Positions 1-5,276 of a DNA stretch of 5,311 nucleotides are shown piece by piece (the stretch's first letter is position 1; each line of letters starts with the position of its first letter). The notes beneath the pieces were generated by a model. It did not search any database. It was not told where the DNA came from and was given only the letters and a program-made list of their open reading frames with translations. Origin of the DNA: Akkermansia sp. (GTDB taxonomy: Bacteria; Verrucomicrobiota; Verrucomicrobiia; Verrucomicrobiales; Akkermansiaceae); contig JAIFNK010000020.1 in NCBI GenBank assembly GCA_020047775.1, positions 1 through 5,311 of the forward strand, written 5' to 3'. Position numbers and translations under genes: made by a program.

Positions 1-1
1 C

Positions 2-220
2 CCGTTTAAGATAGCTCTGGACGGAACATTCGACTCCGACTTCTACGACGGCAAGGCGGTCATCCTGAAGCTGGACAACAGCGTCACCTCGCTGCCGATC
101 GTGAAGACCACGGGCAACGTCAAGATCAACGGCAAGAACATGCTTGAAACCGGTGCTGAAACGGTTTGGGGCGACACTACCGTCGTTCCTACATGGTCCT
201 ATCCGAACCCTAAGTCCTAA
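2..220 (+). CDS. C-terminal end of a pseudopilin-like protein (5' end outside window)
   Basis: Codons from position 2 run open to a TAA at 218-220, giving 72 residues of a protein that begins before the window. The fragment is hydrophilic, with no membrane segment. It contains D-G-K-A-V-I-L-K-L-D-N-S-V-T-S-L-P-I, then a V-K-I-N-G-K-N-M-L stretch, and ends W-S-Y-P-N-P-K-S. A hydrophobic strand followed by D-(N/G)-S-V-x-S-L-P-I and a G-x-V-x-x-x-G-K-N-x-L segment recalls the C-terminus of type II-secretion or pilin-like proteins (prepilin-type cleavage/methylation family) common in Verrucomicrobiota and Planctomycetota. That link is from memory of the family. The diagnostic N-terminal prepilin helix would lie outside the window, so function is unproven. 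The reading frame is well supported by codon use and by the strong terminator 30 nt after the stop. It is transcribed away from the minus-strand TA genes, and the terminator separates them. Confidence 0.6.
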   Translation, partial: PFKIALDGTFDSDFYDGKAVILKLDNSVTSLPIVKTTGNVKINGKNMLETGAETVWGDTTVVPTWSYPNPKS

Positions 221-249
221 GTAATATTCCGCGATATTTCGCCCAACCG

Positions 250-283
250 ACCGGGAAGCCCATCGTGGCTTCCCGGTTTTTTT
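250..283 (+). terminator. Rho-independent terminator
   Basis: A perfect 10-bp stem CCGGGAAGCC / GGCTTCCCGG (251-260 and 267-276) closes a 6-nt loop CATCGT and runs straight into seven T residues (277-283). An A at 250 can add one more pair with T277. It lies 30 nt after the stop of the upstream gene on the same strand. The minus-strand side has no T-tract, so it should act mainly on plus-strand transcripts. Confidence 0.93.
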
Positions 284-363
284 ATGCCGCCACGGTGCGA
301 CATTCCCATGGCTCCGGAGTCCGCTCCGGTGCAGGTCCGGCCACCCCGGTGAGATTGAGTGAT

Positions 364-702
364 TCATGATCCCATGGAGACCACTTCACGGTTAATTCTA
401 GCACCCATTGATCTTCCAGCAACTTCCAGGTCATGCTCAGATTGCAGCCCGATCCAGAATGCAGCAGAATTACCGAAAAACTTTGCCAGGCGCAATGCCG
501 TCTCGGCAGACAAGCTTCTCCTGCACTTCGTGATTTCAGTAAGTCGATTGCCTGGTGGAACCTGAAGATCCTCAATAATACGCGCCTGATTGATCATGCG
601 CAACTTGCGCCGGGCTCGCTCCTGGATATCCCCAGATAAGCCACGAACTCGCAAGCCTCGGTAAATACTCTCTGTCGCAGAATCGCCGAAACTCTCGATC
701 AC
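364..702 (-). CDS. HigB-HigA in-frame chimera (remnant of a higBA toxin-antitoxin operon)
   Basis: This 112-residue frame joins two genes. From the GTG at 702, residues 1-54 (I-E-S-F-G-D... R-A-R-R-K-L-R-M-I-N-Q-A... D-L-Q-V-P-P-G-N-R-L) match the N-terminal half of HigB, a RelE/ParE-fold mRNA interferase. From T-E-I onward (K-C-R-R-S-L-S-A-E-T-A-L-R-L-A-K-F-F-G... F-W-I-G-L-Q... D-L-E-V-A) it matches the C-terminal half of HigA, the helix-turn-helix antitoxin. The C-terminal HigB strands that hold the catalytic region and the first helices of the HigA DNA-binding domain are missing. The join is at VPPGNRL (541-561), a stretch that both families carry in related form. Toxin activity and normal operator binding are therefore unlikely. 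I chose GTG 702 because HigB proteins normally begin at this point and a candidate operator lies just upstream. An ATG at 786, with an SD-like GGCGGGTGG directly before it, would add 28 unrecognised residues. G+C (about 50%) is visibly lower than in dnaE. Confidence 0.75.
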   Translation of the reverse strand: MIESFGDSATESIYRGLRVRGLSGDIQERARRKLRMINQARIIEDLQVPPGNRLTEITKCRRSLSAETALRLAKFFGNSAAFWIGLQSEHDLEVAGRSMGARINREVVSMGS

Positions 703-708
703 CCGTGG

Positions 709-743
709 AAAATACCGCGTCAGACTATTACGTCGAACGTAAT
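709..743 (-). promoter_or_regulatory. Candidate promoter and HigA-type operator of the former higBA operon
   Basis: A perfect inverted repeat ATTACGT-CGA-ACGTAAT lies at 727-743 (7-bp arms, 3-nt centre), 25 bp before the GTG start of the HigB part. On the minus strand it covers a possible -35 (TCGACG, 731-736) spaced 16 bp from a possible -10 (TATTTT, 709-714). HigA antitoxins are known to repress their own operons by binding palindromes that overlap the promoter. The palindrome is seen directly. The promoter boxes are weak (4 of 6 matches each) and inferred. If translation really starts at ATG 786, this stretch would be coding instead. Confidence 0.35.
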
Positions 744-804
744 TACGCGTCGCGAAGCGCTTGTTTCGCCCAACGTCAAAAGGCATCCACCCGCCAACCG
801 AAGC

Positions 805-1218
805 CTAGATCGAGGGCTTCCATATTGAAACCAAGCGCGAATGGCGGATTTTCCGATCTTTGGTTGCCAGCGGCAGCTTGAGAAACCGTGCGGTCGCCAA
901 GATCAACCGATCTGCCGGATCCCGATGGAATGTGGTCGGGAGCCGGTTCATTTCAGCGACGACGGCTGGCGTGATCGGCTGGATTTTCACCGTTGCGGGC
1001 GATGCCGCGATCCGTAGCCAATCCGTGACAGACCCCTCGACTTCCACGCGCCCCATATCCACAAGAGTGGCAAATTCCCAAAGTGAAATATCGCTGATGA
1101 CCGGCCGGCTTTCCGGCGGGAGCGCATCCAGGGCATCTCTCTCCGCTTTCCCGAGACCGGGATCGCCAAGCATCCACCAGATCCAGATGTGCGTGTCCAA
1201 AACGGGGGCCACAGTCAT
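805..1218 (-). CDS. vapC: PIN-domain toxin, VapC type (type II toxin-antitoxin)
   Basis: A complete 137-aa PIN-domain protein, the usual size for this family. Proteins of this fold are Mg2+/Mn2+-dependent RNases that cut specific tRNA or rRNA sites and stop translation when the antitoxin is lost. The acidic residues expected of the active site are all visible: D8 in V-L-D-T-H-I-W, E48 in I-S-D-I-S-L-W-E, D100 and D103 in F-H-R-D-P-A-D-R, and D121 in A-T-K-D. The L-D-T-H-x-W-x-W and H-R-D-P-A-D-R signatures are typical of the COG3744-like branch of PIN toxins. Its ATG (1218) overlaps the stop of the antitoxin gene as ATGA, and I see no good Shine-Dalgarno sequence, so translation is probably coupled to the antitoxin. 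Nothing looks broken, so the toxin is likely functional. Its RNA target cannot be read from the sequence. Confidence 0.93.
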   Translation of the reverse strand: MTVAPVLDTHIWIWWMLGDPGLGKAERDALDALPPESRPVISDISLWEFATLVDMGRVEVEGSVTDWLRIAASPATVKIQPITPAVVAEMNRLPTTFHRDPADRLILATARFLKLPLATKDRKIRHSRLVSIWKPSI

Positions 1219-1442
1219 CTCAGCGCGTCAATTTCTGATTCCCGCAGCGCAGGCTTGAGCGGATCACCCTGATAGCGGCCTTTCCCGCGGAGCGCGAGCC
1301 ATGGCTGGAATTGTTTTTCCGCGACGACCCGCGCGACCGGCCGGCCACGCTTGGAAATCACGAGATCCTCGCCGGACTGCTGCACTTGATCGAGCAATTG
1401 CAGGCACTTCGCTTTAAACTCGGTGGCGGTGATTGTCTTCAC
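1215..1442 (-). CDS. Phd/YefM-family antitoxin, partner of the PIN toxin
   Basis: A complete 75-aa antitoxin of the prevent-host-death (Phd/YefM) family. The N-terminal part (M-K-T-I-T-A-T-E-F-K-A-K-C-L-Q-L-L-D-Q-V, residues 1-20) and the strand segment L-V-I-S-K-R-G-R-P-V-A-R-V-V (27-40) form the family's DNA-binding and dimerisation domain. The tail (about 45-75, with G-D-P-L-K-P and ending E-S-E-I-D-A-L-R) is the expected toxin-wrapping arm. It starts with GTG (1440-1442). An in-frame TAG at 1452-1454 lies only three codons upstream of it, so no earlier start exists. The gene precedes the toxin and overlaps it by four bases, the standard antitoxin-first order. Repressor binding to the repeat boxes directly upstream is likely, as known for Phd and YefM. 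No clear Shine-Dalgarno sequence precedes the GTG. Confidence 0.92.
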   Translation of the reverse strand: MKTITATEFKAKCLQLLDQVQQSGEDLVISKRGRPVARVVAEKQFQPWLALRGKGRYQGDPLKPALRESEIDALR

Positions 1443-1476
1443 ATGACCAGTCTAAATGACCAGTCATGAGAGGCAA
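1443..1476 (-). promoter_or_regulatory. Tandem-box operator and candidate promoter of the Phd/VapC operon
   Basis: On the minus strand ACTGGTCAT occurs twice (1464-1456 and 1451-1443), start to start 13 bp apart, ending at the base before the GTG start. The upstream copy sits in a perfect palindrome ATGAC-TG-GTCAT (1467-1456). The downstream copy is the same box with its first two bases swapped (TAGACTGGTCAT). A weak promoter, TTGCCT (1476-1471) and TAGACT (1454-1449) with a 16-bp spacer, spans the boxes. The repeats are seen directly. Their role as a Phd-type autorepression site is inferred from position and from the known behaviour of the family. Confidence 0.55.
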
Positions 1477-1499
1477 GAAGGATTTCTTCAAACTCGCCC

Positions 1500-1598
1500 G
1501 TGAAGACGATCCTGCTCGATGAGAATCCGCCCGTGGCCTTGTGCCGAACCCTATCTGGACCAAATCCGCGCCCCCATCCGAAACTCGGTGGTCGGTGA
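1500..1598 (+). pseudogene. N-terminal relic of a DUF5615-like PIN-related protein
   Basis: A GTG at 1500 opens a 32-codon frame ending at TGA 1596-1598. The first 18 residues read V-K-T-I-L-L-D-E-N-P-P-V-A-L-C-R-T-L. The pattern (M/V)-K-x-(I/L)-L-L-D-E-N-x-P-x-x-L is the N-terminal signature of DUF5615, a PIN-like (Mut7-C related) family of about 100-120 aa that is usually paired with a DUF433 antitoxin. After residue 18 the similarity stops and the frame degenerates (P-N-P-R-P-H-P-K-L-G-G-R). No DUF433 gene is recognisable before it. I read this as the stump of a lost TA gene. A chance match of 18 residues cannot be excluded. It faces away from the Phd/VapC operon. Confidence 0.4.
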
Positions 1599-1599
1599 T

Positions 1600-1605
1600 T
1601 ATATT
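1600..1605 (+). promoter_or_regulatory. Possible -10 box for dnaE transcription
   Basis: TATATT matches the sigma-70 -10 consensus at five of six bases and sits in a short AT-rich patch in otherwise GC-rich DNA. No convincing -35 lies 16-18 bp upstream. If used, it would give a 5' leader of roughly 150 nt before the chosen dnaE start. Confidence 0.22.
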
Positions 1606-1611
1606 CAGATC

Positions 1612-1628
1612 AAGGAGTGATTCGGATG
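1612..1628 (+). promoter_or_regulatory. Strong Shine-Dalgarno with ATG, in frame with dnaE
   Basis: AAGGAG at 1612-1617 stands 8 nt before an ATG at 1626, the best ribosome-binding site in the window. That ATG is in frame with dnaE, with no stop between, and would add 46 residues. By contrast the chosen dnaE ATG at 1764 has only AAGG (1748-1751), 12 nt away. Homology favours 1764, so the role of this site is open. Confidence 0.4.
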
Positions 1629-1763
1629 TTTGTTAGCCGGGACGGAAGGCAGGGACAACAAGGTCCCTTCTCCTTATTCCACAAAGCCTCACGCACTCTG
1701 CGTCCGCCTTGGAAATCCCCCGGCTTGCCCTCCGCCGCCGGGTCGCTAAGGTCTCGCCGCCCG
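1629..1763 (+). other. Structured leader before dnaE, probably untranslated
   Basis: This stretch is open in the dnaE frame but encodes an Arg/Pro/Ser-rich, featureless peptide unlike any DnaE N-terminus. It holds three inverted repeats: AGGGAC/GTCCCT (1651-1668, 6-nt loop), ACGCA/TGCGT (1691-1703, 3-nt loop) and CCCGGC/GCCGGG (1719-1742, 12-nt loop). None is followed by a clear T-tract. It may be a regulatory leader or a dispersed extragenic repeat. I do not recognise a known riboswitch. Confidence 0.4.
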
Positions 1764-4700
1764 ATGTCTGATTCCTTCGTCCACCTTCACCTCCACACCG
1801 AATTCTCCCTGCTCGACGGCATGATCCGCATCAAGGATCTCGCCAAACGCGCCAAGGAACTCGGCATGCCGGCAGTGGCGATGACCGACCACGGCAACCT
1901 CTACGGCGCGATCAAATTTTACCAGGAGTGCAACAAAGCCGGGGTGAAACCGATCCTCGGCTGCGAAATCTACCTCGCCCCGGGGAAGATGGAGGACAAG
2001 AAGGAGCTCGCCGGCCGCAAGCGCGCCACCCACATGACGCTGCTCGCCGAAAACAACGAGGGCTGGAACAATCTCAGCAAACTCGTCTCCAAGGGAAATC
2101 TCGAAGGCCTCTACTACGGCAAACCCCGCGTGGACCGCGAGACGCTGCGCGAGTTTTCCAAGGGCATCATCTGCCTCACCGGCTGCATTTCCGGCCCGGT
2201 CAACGAATGGCTGCGCGCCGGCGACGAGGAAAAAGCCCGCGAGACGCTTGTCGAAATCGTCGAGATTTACGGCAAGGAAAACACCTACGTCGAGATCCAC
2301 AACCACGGCCTCGAACCACAGCGGCTCGTCACCCCTTCCCTGCTCAAATTCGCCCGGGAAATGGACCTCAAGGTGGTCGCCGCGAACGACGTGCATTTCC
2401 TCAACAAGTTCGACCACGAGGCGCACGACGTGATGATCTGCATCGGCACCGGGCATTTGGTGATCGACGAAAACCGGATGCACTACACGCCGGAAGTCTA
2501 TTTCAAGACCGCCGAACAAATGCGCGAGATTTTCGCCGACGTGCCAGGTGCCTGCGACGCCACCTTGGAAATCGCCGGGCGCTGCAACGTCTCGATCAAG
2601 CTCGATTCCACCAGCTCGGAGAAATACCCGCAGTTCGGCACGCCCGATGGCAGCCCGCGCGAGGAATACCTGATGAAGGTCTGCCGCGACGGTCTCGTAA
2701 AACGCTACGGCGAGGAAAAAGCCGCGTCCGAGGAAATCGCCGACCGCCTGAAATACGAGGTCGATACGATCAACCAGTTAGGATTCGCTTCCTACTTCCT
2801 CATCACCGCGGACTTCATCCAGTGGGCGCGCAACAACGACATCCCGGTCGGCCCCGGCCGGGGATCCGCGGCGGGCTCGCTGGCGTCGTACGCCATGGGC
2901 ATCACCGACATTTGCCCGATGCGCTTCGGCCTGTTGTTCGAACGTTTCCTCAACCCGGAACGCGTCAGCCCGCCCGACGTCGATATCGACTTCTGCCAGA
3001 GCCGCCGCGTGGAAGTCATCGACTACGTGCGGAAAAAATACGGTGAGCGCAGCGTTTCCCACATCATTACCTACGGCAAGTTAGGCGCGAAGAGCGTGCT
3101 GCGCGACGTCTGCCGCGTGATGGGGATTTCCTTCGGCGAGGGCGACCGCATCGCCAAAATGATCGAGGCGAAACCCGACATCAAACTCAAGGATGAGTAT
3201 GAATCGAAGCCCGAGCTGAAGGAACTCATCGAAAGCAGTACCACCTATCAGCAGCTCTGGAGCTACGCCACCAAGCTCGAAGGTCTCGCCCGCAACGTCG
3301 GTGTGCACGCCGCCGGTGTCGTGATCGGCGACCGCCCGCTCGACGAGCACGTCCCGCTCACCCGCGGAAATGAAGGGGAAGTCGTCACCCAGTATGACAT
3401 GAAGGCCATCACCGACGTGGGCCTTCTGAAAATGGACTTCCTCGGGTTGAAAAACCTCACCGTCATCCAGGAAGCCGTGCAGCAAATCCGCAAGCACACG
3501 CCGGATTTCGCGATTGAGACCGTTTCGCTGGAGGACTGGAAAACCTTCGAGCTCCTCAACCGCGGCGAGACGATGGGCGTGTTCCAGTTGGAATCCGGCG
3601 GCATGGTCGAAACCTGCCGCAAGTATGCCATCGAGAAAATCGACGACATCATCGACCTTCTGGCCGTCTATCGCCCGGGTGCCATGCAGTTCATCGACCA
3701 GATGCTGGACGTGAAAAAAGGCCGCACCCGCGCGATGTACGAGCATCCGCTGTTGGAAAAAGTCTGCGGTGACACCTTCGGCGTCATGATCTACCAGGAA
3801 CAGGTCCAGAACGCCGCCAAGGTGCTCGCCGGTTACTCGCTCGGTGGTGCCGACCTTCTCCGCCGCGCGATGGGAAAAAAGGATCCCGTCGAGATGGAAA
3901 AACAGCGCGCGAAATTCGTCGAAGGCGCGGAGGCGACCAACAACATCGGCAAAAAACTCGCCGACCAGATCTTCGACAAGATCGCGATGTTCGCCGGTTA
4001 CGGTTTCAACAAATCCCACTCCGCCTGTTACGGCCACATTTCCTACTGGACCGCCTATCTGAAGGCGAACCACCCGGTCGAGTTCATGGCCGCGCTGCTT
4101 TCTAACGAAATTCACAACACCGACAAGATCGGCGTCTTCGTTTCCGAGTGCCACCGCATGGGATTGGAAATCCTGCCACCCGACCTCAACGCCTCGCAAC
4201 TCCGCTTCGCACCCGAGGTCACGCCAAACGGCTCGAAGGGCGTTCGCTACGGCCTCGCCGCCATCAAGAACTGCGGCGAGGGAGCCATGGCCATCGCCAT
4301 CGCCGACCGTCAGAAAAACGGCAGGTTTACCTCGCTCGATGACTTCGCCTCGCGCCTCGACTCCAAGGTCGTCAACAAGCGCATTCTGGAAAACCTCGCC
4401 AAAGCCGGCGCGCTCGACTGGACGAAGGAAACCCGCGCCGGCATGTGCGCGCGGCTCGAACAGGTCGTCGCCTCCGCCTCATCCGCGCAGCGTGACCGCG
4501 CGTCCGGTCAGGTTTCCATGTTCGATTCCATAGAGTTCTCCGCCCCGGTCGCCACAAAATCGAAGCGCTCCTCGGTGCCCACCGTCGAGGAATGGAGCAA
4601 GGACGAGCGCCTCGCCCATGAGAAGGAACTGTTGGGCTTTTATGTCACCGGCCATCCGCTCGACAAATTCCGCAGCGTGATCGATTCGAGCAAATATCGC

Positions 4701-5240
4701 AAACTCGGCCTCATCGACGATATCGATCTATCCAACGCTCGGGAGCGGTTCCCTTTCGCCGGCATGGTCCGCTCGTTGGATGCGAAGACCACCAAGACAG
4801 GCAAGCCTTTCGGGGTGCTCATCCTCGAGGATTTCACCGGCAGCGCGGAAATCATGTTGTGGGGCGAGACCTTCGTCCCCGCCCGCGACGCCGGCCTGTT
4901 GGAGCCGGGAAAAATCATCAAACTCAAGGGCAACATCCAGGTGGACGACCGCACCGGCGGCCGCCGCATCACCGGCAACGAGCTTGCAGAACTCAAACCC
5001 GGACGCACTGCCGCGAACGGCAAGGGCCCATTGGAACTCCTGCTGTCCACCACCCGCCACAGCGACCGCGACCTCATCGAGATCAAGCTCGCCCTCACCG
5101 GGCACCCCGGCCCCACGCCGGTGCTGCTGCATTTCCAAAACAGCGCCGGTCGCCGAGTCACCGTCGCCGCCGGTGACTCGTTCAACGTGAAACGCACCGA
5201 GGACTTGGAAGAAGCGCTCGGCCGGTGGCTGGAGGAATAA
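1764..5240 (+). CDS. dnaE: DNA polymerase III alpha subunit (replicative polymerase, DnaE1 type)
   Basis: A complete 1158-aa protein, matching the usual DnaE length (about 1160). It is the catalytic subunit of the replicative polymerase in the cytoplasm. An N-terminal PHP domain (about 1-270) begins F-V-H-L-H-L-H-T-E-F-S-L-L-D-G and keeps all nine expected metal ligands: H9, H11, D18, H43, E68, H90, C141, D209, H211. The polymerase core has G-P-G-R-G-S (363-368), P-D-V-D-I-D-F with catalytic D407 and D409, and K-M-D-F-L-G-L with the third aspartate, D558. Further conserved blocks are H-A-A-G-V-V (515-520), L-G-G-A-D-L-L-R-R-A-M-G (from about 693), F-N-K-S-H-S (748-753) and a helix-hairpin-helix region (about 830-890). 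Q-V-S-M-F (916-920) fits the internal beta-clamp motif. An OB fold (about 995-1077) and a tau-binding-type C-terminus follow. I chose ATG 1764 because M-S-D-S-F-V-H-L-H is the normal family start, although earlier in-frame starts exist (ATG 1626, GTG 1617). No frameshift is seen. Confidence 0.98.
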   Translation: MSDSFVHLHLHTEFSLLDGMIRIKDLAKRAKELGMPAVAMTDHGNLYGAIKFYQECNKAGVKPILGCEIYLAPGKMEDKKELAGRKRATHMTLLAENNEGWNNLSKLVSKGNLEGLYYGKPRVDRETLREFSKGIICLTGCISGPVNEWLRAGDEEKARETLVEIVEIYGKENTYVEIHNHGLEPQRLVTPSLLKFAREMDLKVVAANDVHFLNKFDHEAHDVMICIGTGHLVIDENRMHYTPEVYFKTAEQMREIFADVPGACDATLEIAGRCNVSIKLDSTSSEKYPQFGTPDGSPREEYLMKVCRDGLVKRYGEEKAASEEIADRLKYEVDTINQLGFASYFLITADFIQWARNNDIPVGPGRGSAAGSLASYAMGITDICPMRFGLLFERFLNPERVSPPDVDIDFCQSRRVEVIDYVRKKYGERSVSHIITYGKLGAKSVLRDVCRVMGISFGEGDRIAKMIEAKPDIKLKDEYESKPELKELIESSTTYQQLWSYATKLEGLARNVGVHAAGVVIGDRPLDEHVPLTRGNEGEVVTQYDMKAITDVGLLKMDFLGLKNLTVIQEAVQQIRKHTPDFAIETVSLEDWKTFELLNRGETMGVFQLESGGMVETCRKYAIEKIDDIIDLLAVYRPGAMQFIDQMLDVKKGRTRAMYEHPLLEKVCGDTFGVMIYQEQVQNAAKVLAGYSLGGADLLRRAMGKKDPVEMEKQRAKFVEGAEATNNIGKKLADQIFDKIAMFAGYGFNKSHSACYGHISYWTAYLKANHPVEFMAALLSNEIHNTDKIGVFVSECHRMGLEILPPDLNASQLRFAPEVTPNGSKGVRYGLAAIKNCGEGAMAIAIADRQKNGRFTSLDDFASRLDSKVVNKRILENLAKAGALDWTKETRAGMCARLEQVVASASSAQRDRASGQVSMFDSIEFSAPVATKSKRSSVPTVEEWSKDERLAHEKELLGFYVTGHPLDKFRSVIDSSKYRKLGLIDDIDLSNARERFPFAGMVRSLDAKTTKTGKPFGVLILEDFTGSAEIMLWGETFVPARDAGLLEPGKIIKLKGNIQVDDRTGGRRITGNELAELKPGRTAANGKGPLELLLSTTRHSDRDLIEIKLALTGHPGPTPVLLHFQNSAGRRVTVAAGDSFNVKRTEDLEEALGRWLEE

Positions 5241-5247
5241 GCGAATG

Positions 5248-5276
5248 CTGGCTTGATCGGGTTCAAGATCAGCCGG
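5248..5276 (+). terminator. Weak hairpin after dnaE, possible terminator
   Basis: Seven nucleotides after the dnaE stop, GGCT-T-GATC (5250-5258) can pair with GATCAGCC (5267-5274), with one bulged T, an 8-nt loop and two further flanking pairs (one a wobble). No T-tract follows, so it is not a canonical rho-independent terminator. It may aid 3' end protection or rho-dependent termination. Confidence 0.25.

Noticed and set aside
314..329. Hairpin CCGGAG-TCCG-CTCCGG downstream of the HigB-HigA stop, as a minus-strand terminator
   Set aside because: The stem is only 6 bp and no T-tract follows on the minus strand.
282..575. 97-codon minus-strand frame overlapping the HigA part
   Set aside because: It shows no recognisable family and lies out of frame with the clear HigA motifs on the same strand.
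860..1258. 132-codon plus-strand frame over the VapC gene
   Set aside because: The opposite strand encodes a complete PIN domain with all active-site acids and an ATGA overlap with its antitoxin. This frame is Ser/Arg-rich antisense.
1519..1620. 33-codon plus-strand frame (MRIRPWPCAEPYLD..., ending YIQIKE) whose stop overlaps the strong SD
   Set aside because: No family is recognised, there is no ribosome-binding site, and it overlaps the DUF5615-like relic in another frame. It could be a frameshifted part of the relic, but nothing supports that.
1618..1774. TGATTC at 1618-1623 and 1769-1774 as a target-site duplication flanking an inserted leader element
   Set aside because: Removing the interval would delete the dnaE ATG, there are no matching terminal inverted repeats, and a 6-bp direct repeat is easily chance.
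1746..2519. 257-codon minus-strand open frame opposite the dnaE N-terminus
   Set aside because: It is the antisense of well-conserved DnaE codons. The product is Val/Asp/Glu/Phe-rich, as expected for the complement of GC-rich coding DNA, and matches no recognisable domain.
1928..3046. 372-codon plus-strand open frame inside dnaE
   Set aside because: It is an Arg/Pro-rich out-of-frame reading of dnaE, typical of high-GC shadow frames. The conserved polymerase motifs are in the other frame.
3081..4199. 372-codon minus-strand open frame opposite the polymerase core
   Set aside because: It is antisense to conserved DnaE motifs such as GGADLLRRAMGKK and FNKSHS. It has no domain of its own.
5259..5275. 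GGGTTCAAGATC resembling a tRNA T-arm
   Set aside because: The flanking bases do not form the 5-bp T-stem, and the sequence upstream is dnaE coding DNA, so there is no tRNA body.
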